64,000 nt of DNA, taken from the NCBI RefSeq assembly GCF_003966125.1, contig NZ_RXMA01000005.1, positions 124,001 through 188,000 on the forward strand. The letters are read 5' to 3'. Each line of letters starts with the position of its first letter. Positions within the stretch are counted from its first letter, which is position 1. The notes beneath the pieces were generated by a model, which was not told the DNA's origin, did not search any database, and was given only the letters and a program-made list of their open reading frames with translations. This document shows, one piece after another, positions 9,114 to 16,874 of this stretch. The translations under genes and the position numbers were made by a program. This DNA comes from Azospirillum griseum. Its GTDB lineage: Bacteria; Pseudomonadota; Alphaproteobacteria; Azospirillales; Azospirillaceae.

Positions 9114-10643
9114 GTGGTCGCTCGCATCAACACCGTGGCGTTTCAGGGCATCGAGGTGCTGGGCATCGACGTGCAGGTGCAGATGTCCGGCGGCATCGTC
9201 GCCTTCACCATCGTCGGGTTGCCGGACAAGGCGGTGGCCGAAAGCCGGGAGCGGGTGCGCGCCGCGCTGCACGCGCTGGGGCTGGCGCTGCCCGCCAAGC
9301 GCATCACCGTCAATCTGGCCCCGGCGGACGTGCTGAAGGAGGGCAGCCATTTCGATCTGCCCATCGCGCTGGCGCTGTTGACCGTCATGGGGGTGCTGCC
9401 GGACGCGGAGATGGCCCGCTACGTCGCCCTGGGCGAACTGGCGCTGGATGGGGCCTTGACCCCGGTGGCCGGGGTGCTGCCCGCCGCCATCGACGCGCTG
9501 GCCCACGACCGGGGCCTGATCTGCCCGGCGGCCTGCGGGGGGGAAGCCGCCTGGGCCGGGCCGGATCTGGAGGTGCTGGCCCCCGCCACCCTGTTGGCGC
9601 TCATCAACCATTTCAAGGGCAGCCAGGTGCTGACCCCGCCCAAGCCGCGCCTTCAGGAATCCGGGCCGCCGCCGCTCGACCTGCGCGACGTCAAGGGCAA
9701 CGAAACCGCCAAGCGGGCGTTGGAGGTGGCCGCCGCCGGATCCCACAATCTGCTGATGATCGGCCCGCCCGGATCGGGCAAATCCATGCTCGCCGCCCGG
9801 CTGCCCGGCCTGCTGCCGCCGCTCGACCCGGCGGAGGCGCTGGAGGTGTCGATGATCCACAGCGTCGGCGGGCTGTTGGAGGACGGCAAGCTGTTGCGTC
9901 AACGCCCCTACCGCGCGCCGCACCAATCGGCCAGCCTGCCCGCCCTGGTCGGCGGCGGCACGCGGGCCAAGCCCGGCGAAATCTCCCTGGCGCATCAAGG
10001 CGTTCTCTTCCTTGACGAACTGCCGGAATTTCCCCGCCCGCTGCTGGAGGCGCTGCGCCAGCCGTTGGAAACCGGCAGGGCGGTGGTCAGCCGGGCCAAC
10101 CACCACGTCACCTACCCGGCGCGTGTCCAACTGATCGCGGCGATGAACCCGTGCCGCTGCGGCCATCTGGACGACGCGTCGCTCGCCTGCGCCCGCGCGC
10201 CGAAATGCGCCCTGGACTATCAGTCGAAAATCAGCGGTCCCTTGTTTGATCGCATCGATCTGCACATCGACGTGCCCGCCGTCAGCCCCGCCGATCTCAG
10301 CCTGCCGCCACCCGCCGAGGGCAGCGCGGAGGTGGCGGCGCGGGTGGCGGTGGCCCGCGCCATCCAGGCGGAACGCTACGCCGGTCACGCGGGCGGCGCT
10401 GGCCCGGCGGTGCGCACCAACGCCGAAGCCGATGGCGAGCTGCTGGAACGCGTCGCCGCCCCCGACGCCGACGGGCGCGCCCTGCTGACCGACGCGGCGG
10501 AGCGGATGAAGCTGTCGGCGCGCGGCTATCACCGGGTGATGCGGGTGGCCCGCACCCTGGCCGATCTGGGCGGCGGCGGCGGGGTGCGGCGGCGGCACAT
10601 CGCCGAAGCGCTCAGTTACCGCCGCATCGCGCCGGGGCGGTGA
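9114..10643 (+). CDS. comM: YifB/ComM family Mg-chelatase-like AAA+ ATPase
   Basis: 509 residues from a GTG start with ACGAGG just upstream. The frame remains open to 8508, but ComM proteins begin at this point (VARINTVAFQGIEVLG). ComM is a hexameric helicase that promotes branch migration during natural transformation in Vibrio and Acinetobacter; the role here is by homology. It has an N-terminal Lon-protease-like S5 fold domain (residues 1-190), Walker A GPPGSGKS (about 217), Walker B VLFLDELPEF, a cysteine cluster NPCRCGHLDD...CARAPKC and the C-terminal lid. It stands alone, tail-to-tail with the HHH gene. Confidence 0.93.
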   Translation: MVARINTVAFQGIEVLGIDVQVQMSGGIVAFTIVGLPDKAVAESRERVRAALHALGLALPAKRITVNLAPADVLKEGSHFDLPIALALLTVMGVLPDAEMARYVALGELALDGALTPVAGVLPAAIDALAHDRGLICPAACGGEAAWAGPDLEVLAPATLLALINHFKGSQVLTPPKPRLQESGPPPLDLRDVKGNETAKRALEVAAAGSHNLLMIGPPGSGKSMLAARLPGLLPPLDPAEALEVSMIHSVGGLLEDGKLLRQRPYRAPHQSASLPALVGGGTRAKPGEISLAHQGVLFLDELPEFPRPLLEALRQPLETGRAVVSRANHHVTYPARVQLIAAMNPCRCGHLDDASLACARAPKCALDYQSKISGPLFDRIDLHIDVPAVSPADLSLPPPAEGSAEVAARVAVARAIQAERYAGHAGGAGPAVRTNAEADGELLERVAAPDADGRALLTDAAERMKLSARGYHRVMRVARTLADLGGGGGVRRRHIAEALSYRRIAPGR

Positions 10644-10654
10644 GGGTGGCTGAC

Positions 10655-10891
10655 TCAGGGTGTGCTTTTGGCCAGGGCAATGGCGGCTTCGATCGCCTTG
10701 CGGGCTTGTGGGCTGTTTTTCCAACAACTGCTGCCAACCGCGACCGCCGCCGCCGCGCACAGGGTGGCGGCATCCTGTTGGGCGAGCGTGGACAGGCTGT
10801 GGATGCCAAGCTGCTCCAACCGCGCGATCACCGTCGGACCAACCCCTTTGACGGCCAACAGGCGATTTTGTTCGTCCGCTGTGAAGGGCAT
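10655..10891 (-). CDS. Small helix-hairpin-helix protein
   Basis: 78 residues. A helix-hairpin-helix motif covers LLAVKGVGPTVIARLEQLGIHSLSTLA (residues 10-36), the usual sequence-independent DNA-binding element seen in repair proteins. The rest (CWKNSPQARKAIEAAIALAKS) resembles the small HHH proteins once labelled Cdd1 or pathogenicity locus. Start 10891 was chosen because the longer frame overlaps the peptidase gene. It begins 11 bases after the stop of the peptidase gene on the same strand, so the two are probably co-transcribed. Confidence 0.8.
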   Translation of the reverse strand: MPFTADEQNRLLAVKGVGPTVIARLEQLGIHSLSTLAQQDAATLCAAAAVAVGSSCWKNSPQARKAIEAAIALAKSTP

Positions 10892-10902
10892 GGGTCTGCG
10901 TC

Positions 10903-12480
10903 CTATGGCCGGTCGAAGCTGGGCGGTTTGCCCGCAGCGGGGCAGGCGTTGGCGGGCAGGGTTTCGCTGTCGATGAAGGTGACGGCGGCGGTGATCGCGC
11001 ATTCTTCGGTCGCGGTCACGAGATGCCCGGCGCTGCGGAAGACCAGATGGCGGCTTTTCGGCAGGGTGGCGGCGGCGCGGTCGCCCCAATCCGGCGGCGT
11101 CACCGGGTCATAGGCCCCCGACAGCAGCAGCACCGGCACCGGGCTGGCCACCGGCAGGCGTTCGGACGGTTCCTGTTGCCCGGCGGGCCACAGGCGGCAC
11201 ACCCGTTGCCCCGGATCGTCGGCCAGGATGGAGCCGTAGGGGGAGTAGCGCCGCGCGCTTTCCGCCTGCTTGACCGGGTCGGTGGGATTGACCGTTTCGC
11301 GGCATTCGGTGGAAAAGGCCAGACCGTCGGCGGTGTCGGGATCGCCCAACCAACTGGTCGGTGCCCATTCGGCCACCGCGTCGTAGCGGCCACGGATGGC
11401 GCGGTCGAGCATCGCCGGAACGCTGGGAACCGCCTCGCCGGTGGCCATGGCCTCCAGCCCGGCGGCGATCAGCGAGGCCCCGCTCAGGCGCAGGGCGCGG
11501 CGGGATTCGAACTCCCCCACCACCAGATCGACCGGGGTGGCGTTCAGCCGCTCCACCAGCGCCAGAAAGCGCTTTTCCAGATCGGGGTAGGCCGCCCGAC
11601 AAGCGCGGTTGGTGGCGCAATCGTCGAACAGCCGCCGGAAGGCGCGGTGGGCCAGCCAGGGCGCGTCCTCCTGCGCGTTCACATCGGGCGGGTAGACCGA
11701 ATCCAGAACGGCGCTGCGCACCCGCCCGCCGGGGCGGCGCAAAATCTCCAGCGCGACGCGGGTCCCATAGGACACGGCGAACAGGTTGACCCGCTGCGCG
11801 CCCAGCGCGCTGGCGATGTCCAGCGCGTCGTCGGCGGCGATGGGGGTGGAGAACAGGCCGCCGTCCAGCCCCATGGCCTTGAAGCGGTTGACGCAGGTGG
11901 TGACGGCGGCGCGTTCGGCCTGCGCCCGCTGTTCCCGCGTCACCGGGCGGGCGCGGGGGGAGGCCCCGACGCTGTCCAGCTCCGGGCAATCGGTGTCGGG
12001 TTCGGCCCGGCCAACACCGCGCGGGTCGAACAGGATGACGTTGCGGGTCCGGCGGAAGGGAGCGGACAGCTCCCACCACACCTCCATCTTTTCCTCGGTC
12101 GCCTCGCCGCCGCCAAAGGGGGAGGCCCCCGGCCCGCCTTCCAGAAACAGCACCGGATCGGCGGCGGGCTGGCGCGCGCTGCTCAACAGCACGGCGACGG
12201 GCAGGCGGAAATGGCCCGACCCGGCGCGGTCGCGCCGTTCCGGCACGGCGACGGTGCCGCACAAAGCGGCCTCGCCATCCGGCACGGTGAACCAGCAGGG
12301 TCCGGGGGTGAAGCGCGCCTCGGCCCGCAGCGGTGACGCGCCCGGCAGCGCGGCGGCGGCCACCGCCACCACGGCGAAAGCGGTCGCGCGCGCCGCTGGA
12401 ACCAATTTGGGAACCAAATTTGGAACCAAGCGGGCAATCGACGGCCACCGGGGCCGCGCGGAGGGGGCGCAGACAGGCAC
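10903..12480 (-). CDS. Secreted alpha/beta hydrolase (S33-type tripeptidyl aminopeptidase-like)
   Basis: 525 residues from the GTG at 12480 (GGGAG nine bases upstream). An N-terminal signal sequence (ATAFAVVAVAAAALPGASP then LRAEA) targets it to the periplasm or outside. The alpha/beta-hydrolase features are the oxyanion turn EGGPGASPF, nucleophile Ser in FAVSYGTR (Ala replaces the usual first Gly), acid GAYDPVTPP and His in SAGHLVTAT. The C-terminal part matches the TAP-like domain of tripeptidyl aminopeptidases (family S33). The substrate is probably short peptides. The signal peptide contains a 12-bp tandem repeat coding LVPN-LVPK-LVPA. Confidence 0.85.
   Translation of the reverse strand: MPVCAPSARPRWPSIARLVPNLVPKLVPAARATAFAVVAVAAAALPGASPLRAEARFTPGPCWFTVPDGEAALCGTVAVPERRDRAGSGHFRLPVAVLLSSARQPAADPVLFLEGGPGASPFGGGEATEEKMEVWWELSAPFRRTRNVILFDPRGVGRAEPDTDCPELDSVGASPRARPVTREQRAQAERAAVTTCVNRFKAMGLDGGLFSTPIAADDALDIASALGAQRVNLFAVSYGTRVALEILRRPGGRVRSAVLDSVYPPDVNAQEDAPWLAHRAFRRLFDDCATNRACRAAYPDLEKRFLALVERLNATPVDLVVGEFESRRALRLSGASLIAAGLEAMATGEAVPSVPAMLDRAIRGRYDAVAEWAPTSWLGDPDTADGLAFSTECRETVNPTDPVKQAESARRYSPYGSILADDPGQRVCRLWPAGQQEPSERLPVASPVPVLLLSGAYDPVTPPDWGDRAAATLPKSRHLVFRSAGHLVTATEECAITAAVTFIDSETLPANACPAAGKPPSFDRP
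12398..12429. repeat. 12-bp tandem repeat inside the peptidase signal peptide
   Basis: GGAACCAATTTG, GGAACCAAATTT and GGAACCAAG follow each other (2.7 copies). Each unit encodes LVPx on the minus strand, so length change would stay in frame and only alter the signal-peptide n-region. Confidence 0.75.
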
Positions 12481-12676
12481 GGCTACAGGCTCCCGGACGA
12501 AAGGGAGGGAGGACGACAAGGGGCGGGACGCATCCCGCAACACGGGTGCGGATTGTTTGACCGCCCGCCCGCCGCTTGTCCAGCCAAGCCGCTGCGCGCG
12601 CCGGGCCACCGGAAAACGCCGTCGCTGCGGTGCAGAAATGCCACAGACGGCGGGCGCGGCAACGTTCAATCCGGTC

Positions 12677-13531
12677 TCAATCCGGTGTTGAACCACGCAG
12701 CACGCGCAAGGATCCGCTGGGGCTGTCGCCCAGGGCGCGCGACAGGGCGGCGGGGCTGGCGTAGCCGACCTCCGCCGCGACGCGCTTCAGCGGTTGACCG
12801 GCGGCGATCCCGGTGCGGGCCAACTGCAACCGCCATTCGCGCAGGTAATCGCCCGGCGTCACCCCGACCACGCTGCGGAAGCACTCGGCGAAGGCGCTGC
12901 GCGACATCCCGGCCTCGTCCGCCATCCGCTCCAGCGTCCAGGATCCGGCGGGGTTGGCGTGCAGGGCGGTCAGCACGCGCGACAGCGCCGGGTGCGCCAT
13001 CCCGGCCAACAGACCGGCGTCGCTTTGCCCGCTGTCGATCAGGCGGCGCAGCAGGTGGATCAGCACAACCTCGGCCAACCGGTCCAACACCACCTGCCGC
13101 CCGCTGCCCTGGCCCATCGCCTCCCCGAACAGCAGGGCGAGCGAGCCGGTCAGCGTGTCCGCCGGGTCCAGCGGCAGGGCGATCAAGGCGGGCAGGGCGC
13201 TTTCCAACGGGTTGCCCGCCCCGCCCAGGTCGATTTCGGCGCAGACCAGATCGGCCCCCTCCGGCCCGACGACGAAGCGGTGATCCTCCGCCCGGGGCAG
13301 AAACAGCGCGGTCGGCTGGTCGAGCCTGCGGTGGGTCGGGCCGGGGCCATGCACCTCCAAATGGCCGGAGCGGAAAAGATGCAGATGGCCGGTTCCCCCC
13401 GCCGGGAAATCAACCTGTTGGCACAGCAGCCCGGTGTGGAACACCCGCGCGGTCAGGCGGACCCGGCTGAACATGACGGCGAGCTGGTCGGTGGCGAGCT
13501 GGTCGGTGGCGGTGGGAGAGGGCGGCGTCAT
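12677..13531 (-). CDS. AraC family transcriptional regulator
   Basis: 284 residues. The N-terminal half is a cupin-like sensor of the AraC_binding_2 type (VDFPAGGTGHLHLF; HRFVVGPEGADLVCAEIDL). The C-terminal half has two helix-turn-helix motifs: WTLERMADEAGMSRSAFAECF and VGVTPGDYLREWRL, then PLKRVAAEVGYASPAALSRA (about residues 205-270). It is divergent from the AhpD-like/YHS/bufferin/DoxX genes with 119 bases between, so it is the obvious candidate regulator of that operon. The start is MTPPSPTATD; the N-terminal DQLATDQLA arises from a 15-bp tandem duplication. Confidence 0.88.
   Translation of the reverse strand: MTPPSPTATDQLATDQLAVMFSRVRLTARVFHTGLLCQQVDFPAGGTGHLHLFRSGHLEVHGPGPTHRRLDQPTALFLPRAEDHRFVVGPEGADLVCAEIDLGGAGNPLESALPALIALPLDPADTLTGSLALLFGEAMGQGSGRQVVLDRLAEVVLIHLLRRLIDSGQSDAGLLAGMAHPALSRVLTALHANPAGSWTLERMADEAGMSRSAFAECFRSVVGVTPGDYLREWRLQLARTGIAAGQPLKRVAAEVGYASPAALSRALGDSPSGSLRVLRGSTPD
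13481..13510. repeat. 15-bp tandem duplication in the AraC gene
   Basis: GAGCTGGTCGGTGGC is exactly doubled (13481-13495, 13496-13510), giving TDQLATDQLA near the N-terminus of the AraC-type regulator. The frame is preserved. Confidence 0.9.
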
Positions 13532-13650
13532 TTGGACGATCTGCAATCTCTTCGGGACGATGTGTAGCGCAGGGTACGGCATTCTCCATCCTGTGTCGAG
13601 CGGATGGCCGCTCCGCCCTCTTCCTCTCCAAACGCTAAGGAACCTGTCCG

Positions 13651-14193
13651 ATGCCGCGCATTCTCCCGCTGGACCGCAACGCCCCGCCCGCCTCGGTCGC
13701 CCCGCAATTCGCCGCCGTCAAGGGCAAGCTCGGCATGGTCCCGAATCTGGTGGCGACGCTGGGTCAGTCGCCGGTGGCGCTGAACGCCTATCTGGGTCTG
13801 GCCGAAACGGTCGGTGCGGGTCTGCTGTCCGCCCCCGATCGTGAGCGCATCGCGCTGGCCGTGGCGGAGGCCAACGCCTGCGACTATTGCCTGGCCGCCC
13901 ACAGCCTGATCGGCAAGGGCGCTGGCCTGACGGCGGACGAGATCGACGCCGCCCGCCGGGGTGAATCCGTCGATCCGCGCGGTCTGGCGGTGGTCCGGCT
14001 GTCCCGCGCCATCGTCGCCGATCACGGCAAGCTGTCCGATCACGACCTCACCGCCGCCCGCGCCGGTGGCCTGAACGACGGCGAAATCCTGGAGGTTCTG
14101 GCCAACGTCGTCCTGAACATCCTGACCAACTACGCCAACCACATCGCCGAAACGACCGTCGATTTCCCGGCGGTGCGCCCGCTGGCCGTCTGA
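13651..14193 (+). CDS. AhpD-like / carboxymuconolactone decarboxylase family protein
   Basis: 180 residues. The AhpD-type redox motif EANACDYCLAAHS (ExxxCxxCxxxH, about residues 72-84) is intact, as in the peroxidase-related enzyme branch of this family. Such enzymes reduce alkyl hydroperoxides using the Cys pair and a proton-relay His. It is the first gene of a probable four-gene operon with a YHS protein, a bufferin-like peptide and DoxX, which suggests an oxidative or metal-stress role. The divergent AraC regulator is the likely controller. Confidence 0.9.
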   Translation: MPRILPLDRNAPPASVAPQFAAVKGKLGMVPNLVATLGQSPVALNAYLGLAETVGAGLLSAPDRERIALAVAEANACDYCLAAHSLIGKGAGLTADEIDAARRGESVDPRGLAVVRLSRAIVADHGKLSDHDLTAARAGGLNDGEILEVLANVVLNILTNYANHIAETTVDFPAVRPLAV

Positions 14194-14238
14194 ACCGTTC
14201 CCACACCCCGACCCGTACCCTGACGCGAGAGAACCGAC

Positions 14239-14751
14239 ATGACCATGAGTGTTTCCGCACTGCTGCGCCGCGCCGCCTTGGTGGGCCTGACCCTGGCCGG
14301 TCTGGCGATTGTCGCCGCCCCGATGCCCAGCCACGCCTTTGATCCGGCCTCCACCGCCGCCATCAACCTCGACAAGGACGCGGTGATCCTGCACGGCTAC
14401 GACGCCGTCGCCTATCAGACCCAGAACAAGGCGGTGAAGGGGATGGCCGATTACACCGCCACCCACAAGGGCGCGACCTACCGCTTCGTCTCGGCGGCCA
14501 ACCGCGATCTGTTCAAGGCCAACCCGGCGAAATACGAGCCGGCCTATGGCGGCTTCTGCGCCATGGGCGTCGCCCTGGAAAAGAAGCTGGACGGCGATCC
14601 CGAGCTGTTCCGGCTGGTCGATGGCAAGCTGTACCTGAACGTCAACGCCGACGTTCAAAAGGTCTGGAGCGGTGACATCCCCGGCAACATCGCCAAGGCC
14701 GAAACCAATTGGCCGGAGATCAAGGCGAAGGCCCCCAAGGATTTGAACTGA
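14239..14751 (+). CDS. Exported YHS domain protein
   Basis: 170 residues with a clear signal peptide ([20 protein letters not shown]). The mature part is a YHS-type domain: [38 protein letters not shown] and [11 protein letters not shown], in the arrangement common in Proteobacteria. YHS domains are thought to bind metals such as copper, although this branch has few cysteines (one in YGGFCAMG). It follows the AhpD-like gene by 45 bases and precedes the bufferin-like gene. The function is not established. Confidence 0.88.
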   Translation: MTMSVSALLRRAALVGLTLAGLAIVAAPMPSHAFDPASTAAINLDKDAVILHGYDAVAYQTQNKAVKGMADYTATHKGATYRFVSAANRDLFKANPAKYEPAYGGFCAMGVALEKKLDGDPELFRLVDGKLYLNVNADVQKVWSGDIPGNIAKAETNWPEIKAKAPKDLN

Positions 14752-14784
14752 CCACTCGCCTGACCATCAGGCTGACCAACGGCG
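14749..14784. repeat. Degenerate 12-bp tandem triplet
   Basis: TGACCACTCGCC, TGACCATCAGGC and TGACCAACGGCG run consecutively and begin with the stop codon of the YHS gene. Only the first six bases of each unit are fully shared. Confidence 0.5.
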
Positions 14785-14861
14785 CGACCGGGGCGGTTCC
14801 CCTCCCCCCACACGTCCCGGTTGCTCCCACCCTTCCCCGTCTGTGTTTGGAGACCCCCATC

Positions 14862-15146
14862 ATGAATCGTCGTGATTTCCAACTGGCGCTGGCGGTGTCG
14901 CTGGCCAGCACGCTCGCGCTCGCCACGCTGCCCGCCCAGGCGGGAACCACCAGCGGCAAGGAGAAATGCTACGGCGTGTCGCTGGCCGGTCAGAACGATT
15001 GCGCCACCCCCGGAACCAGCTGTGCTGGAACCTCGAAGGTCGATTACCAGGGCGACGCCTGGAAGCTGACGCCGAAGGGGACCTGCTCCAGCATCTCCAC
15101 CCCCTTCGGGCCGGGATCGCTGGAACCGGTGAAGCGGCCCGCCTGA
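14862..15146 (+). CDS. BufA1/DUF2282 bufferin-like precursor peptide
   Basis: 94 residues. Bufferins are secreted copper-binding RiPPs whose cysteines are converted to thiooxazole-type groups by a DUF692 enzyme with a DUF2063 partner. The features are a signal peptide (residues 1-26, ending LPAQA), then [37 protein letters not shown]: the four conserved Cys of DUF2282. GGAG precedes the ATG. The next gene is DoxX, as in gig/buf operons, but no DUF692 or DUF2063 gene lies beside it. The peptide may be matured by enzymes encoded elsewhere or used unmodified. Confidence 0.82.
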   Translation: MNRRDFQLALAVSLASTLALATLPAQAGTTSGKEKCYGVSLAGQNDCATPGTSCAGTSKVDYQGDAWKLTPKGTCSSISTPFGPGSLEPVKRPA

Positions 15147-15184
15147 TCGGCGCTGTGGCAAGGATGCAAGACGGAGTGCGGGCG

Positions 15185-15616
15185 ATGACCATTCCTTTTT
15201 CCGGCGCGGGTGTGGCGCGCGTGGCCGACGCGCTGGTTCCGCTGGCCGCCCGGCTGTTCCCGGCGGCGCTGTTCTGGCAATCGGGCCGCACGAAGATGGA
15301 CGGTTGGCGGCTGTCGGACAACGCGCTGTTCCTGTTCGAGGAGGAATACCGGTTGCCGCTGATCGACCCCGCCATCGCCGCCCATCTGGCGGCGTTGGCC
15401 GAGCATCTGTTCCCCCTGCTGCTGGTGCTGGGGCTGGCCACCCGCCTGTCGGCGCTGGCCCTGCTGGCGATGACCGCCGTGATCCAGATCTTTGTTTACC
15501 CGATGGCCTGGCCGACGCATGGAGTCTGGGCCGTCGCCTTTCTGGCGCTGATCGCGCGCGGGGCGGGGCCGTGGTCGCTGGACGCCCTGCTGGCCCGCCG
15601 ATCCGGCCCAGCGTGA
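15185..15616 (+). CDS. DoxX family membrane protein
   Basis: 143 residues with about four membrane helices. The N-terminal part [23 protein letters not shown] and the body [31 protein letters not shown] fit DoxX, GigT/BufD branch, which accompanies bufferin genes. Start 15185 (MTIPFSG) follows GGAGTGCGGGCG; an earlier ATG at 15164 has a poor site. It is the last gene of the AhpD/YHS/bufferin operon and is followed by a strong terminator at 15728. It may exchange electrons with the respiratory chain. Confidence 0.88.
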   Translation: MTIPFSGAGVARVADALVPLAARLFPAALFWQSGRTKMDGWRLSDNALFLFEEEYRLPLIDPAIAAHLAALAEHLFPLLLVLGLATRLSALALLAMTAVIQIFVYPMAWPTHGVWAVAFLALIARGAGPWSLDALLARRSGPA

Positions 15617-15727
15617 CCAGCCCCGTTGCCGAAACCACACAGTTTGAAAAATCGCGCGCGGCGTGCAGCGTTGGACGGATGGCTTCTTGACGAAACACAT
15701 CCGACTGCGGAACTATTTCAGACGCAG

Positions 15728-15754
15728 GAGGCGACCAGCCCGGTCGCCTCTTTT
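15728..15754 (+). terminator. Rho-independent terminator after doxX
   Basis: Arms GAGGCGACC (15728-15736) and GGTCGCCTC (15742-15750) with a 5-base loop, followed by TTTT. It closes the operon ending with doxX. Confidence 0.8.
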
Positions 15755-15807
15755 GCGTTTGGCGGTTTCGTCGGGTCGAAACCGTGTGGACAAGAAGGAG
15801 AAACACC

Positions 15808-16023
15808 ATGCCGACCCTGTGGACGGCGTTGCGGAGTCGCTGGTTGGGATCCGGTGACAGCGGCGCATCCGATCGTTTGATGGGCCTGGACCATCTGTGC
15901 GAGCATCTGCGGCGCGACATCGGGCTGAACCGGAACGACAGCCTGTTCGTCGCCCCGGTCCCGCACCGGGACCGCAGCCCGGCCGACCTGTGCAGCGTTT
16001 TCACGTTGCAACCCTATCGCTGA
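15808..16023 (+). CDS. Small DUF1127-like protein
   Basis: 71 residues preceded by a perfect AAGGAG site. The stretch LDHLCEHLRRDIGLNRNDS (about residues 28-46) matches the core of DUF1127 (LxxLxxxxLRDIGLxRxD), a family of small Arg-rich proteins in alphaproteobacteria, some of which bind RNA or affect phosphate and RNA turnover. It has a longer C-terminal tail than usual. It lies behind the doxX terminator and starts a run of tiny genes ahead of a MarR regulator. Confidence 0.65.
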   Translation: MPTLWTALRSRWLGSGDSGASDRLMGLDHLCEHLRRDIGLNRNDSLFVAPVPHRDRSPADLCSVFTLQPYR

Positions 16024-16108
16024 CCGGCGATACCCGATCCAGCCCGTGCACGCCCGTGCCGGGTGTCCCTTATCCCTCATGCTTTTGTTCAACCTCTGGA
16101 GAACCACG

Positions 16109-16288
16109 ATGAAAACCGTCGTACCCGCCACTTGGACCCGCCGAACCGGCGGTCCGGCCAATCGCGCCGCAACCCCAGCCCATCAACGCACCCATCGCCT
16201 TGACCCCTTGCCCCTACCCGACCTTCGGACATCAAGAGGATCCCATGTCAGTGTTTCTGGGCTTTTGCGGCCATCGTCTCTTCGTTGA
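16109..16288 (+). CDS. Possible small protein (59 aa)
   Basis: Not recognised. The only support is a good ribosome-binding site (CTGGAGAACCACG then ATG) and its position between two other small genes. The product is Arg/Pro-rich and looks low in structure (TWTRRTGGPANRAATPAHQR). It overlaps the next small ORF by 44 bases in another frame, so one of the two may be spurious. Confidence 0.35.
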   Translation: MKTVVPATWTRRTGGPANRAATPAHQRTHRLDPLPLPDLRTSRGSHVSVSGLLRPSSLR

Positions 16289-16421
16289 GCACGCCCACTG
16301 GGCATCGCCGGACGGGTTGTTCGACCTGCGGCGGGAAAACGGGGAATTCATCCTATGGCTTGGACGTTTGAACGTCATCTACACACCGGCCCGTTGGGGA
16401 CCACCGTCGCGCTCCGCGTAG
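16245..16421 (+). CDS. Small hypothetical protein (58 aa)
   Basis: Not recognised. AAGAGGATCCC precedes the ATG. The composition looks like a folded protein rather than a random frame: GHRLFVEHAHWASPDGLFD, then ENGEFILWLGRLNVIYTP, rich in aromatics with alternating charges. There is no signal peptide. It ends 25 bases before the MarR gene and may be co-transcribed with it. Confidence 0.5.
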   Translation: MSVFLGFCGHRLFVEHAHWASPDGLFDLRRENGEFILWLGRLNVIYTPARWGPPSRSA

Positions 16422-16446
16422 CGCTGGACGGCGCGGAGGCGATCTG

Positions 16447-16827
16447 ATGCCGAACCGTGTTCGTTATGACGAGGTCGCCACCGTCGTCCAGGTGCTTGAG
16501 GCGTTCCGCAAGCTCGACCCCGACCTGCCGATTCAATACGCGTTGAGTTTCATGACCATCGCGCAGAGCGAAGGCATTTCGATTGGCGAGCTGGCGGAGC
16601 GTCTGGGCATCGCCCAATCCTCGGCCTCGCGCAACGTCGCCGCCCTCAGCCGTTGGCACAGCTTCGGCAAGGCCGGGCTGGATCTGGTCCAGGCGCAGGA
16701 AGACCCGCGCGAACGCCGCCGCAAGATCGTGACGCTGACCGACCATGGTCGCGCCTTTCTGGCCGAGCTGCGCGGCATTGTCACGCCGCCCGACAACCGT
16801 CGGCCCGCCGCCGTCAAGCTCGCCTGA
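16447..16827 (+). CDS. MarR-like winged-helix regulator
   Basis: 126 residues, with GGAGGCGATCTG before the ATG. A winged helix covers QYALSFMTIAQSEGISIGEL, AERLGIAQSSASRNVAALSRW and the wing DPRERRRKIVTLTDHGRAFL (residues 30-110), the usual MarR layout in a compact form. The ligand and targets are unknown. It ends a run of small genes starting at 15808 and is tail-to-tail with the pyroglutamyl-peptidase homologue. Confidence 0.8.
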   Translation: MPNRVRYDEVATVVQVLEAFRKLDPDLPIQYALSFMTIAQSEGISIGELAERLGIAQSSASRNVAALSRWHSFGKAGLDLVQAQEDPRERRRKIVTLTDHGRAFLAELRGIVTPPDNRRPAAVKLA

Positions 16828-16847
16828 GCGTTTTTGTTTGAGAGTTT

Positions 16848-16865
16848 CCCGCGCCGTTGCGCGGG
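16848..16865. terminator. Possible bidirectional terminator
   Basis: CCCGCGC / GCGCGGG (7-bp stem, CGTT loop) lies between the convergent MarR and pyroglutamyl-peptidase-like genes, with a T-rich stretch to its left (16831-16847). Confidence 0.4.
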
Positions 16866-16874
16866 CGGGAGACG

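Noticed and set aside
8970-10760. 596-codon minus-strand frame opposite comM
   Set aside because: Shadow of comM with repetitive Arg/Gln/His-rich product.
11490-11520. GATTCGAACTCCCC resembling a tRNA T-arm
   Set aside because: It lies inside the S33-type peptidase gene, and no acceptor or anticodon stem can be folded around it.
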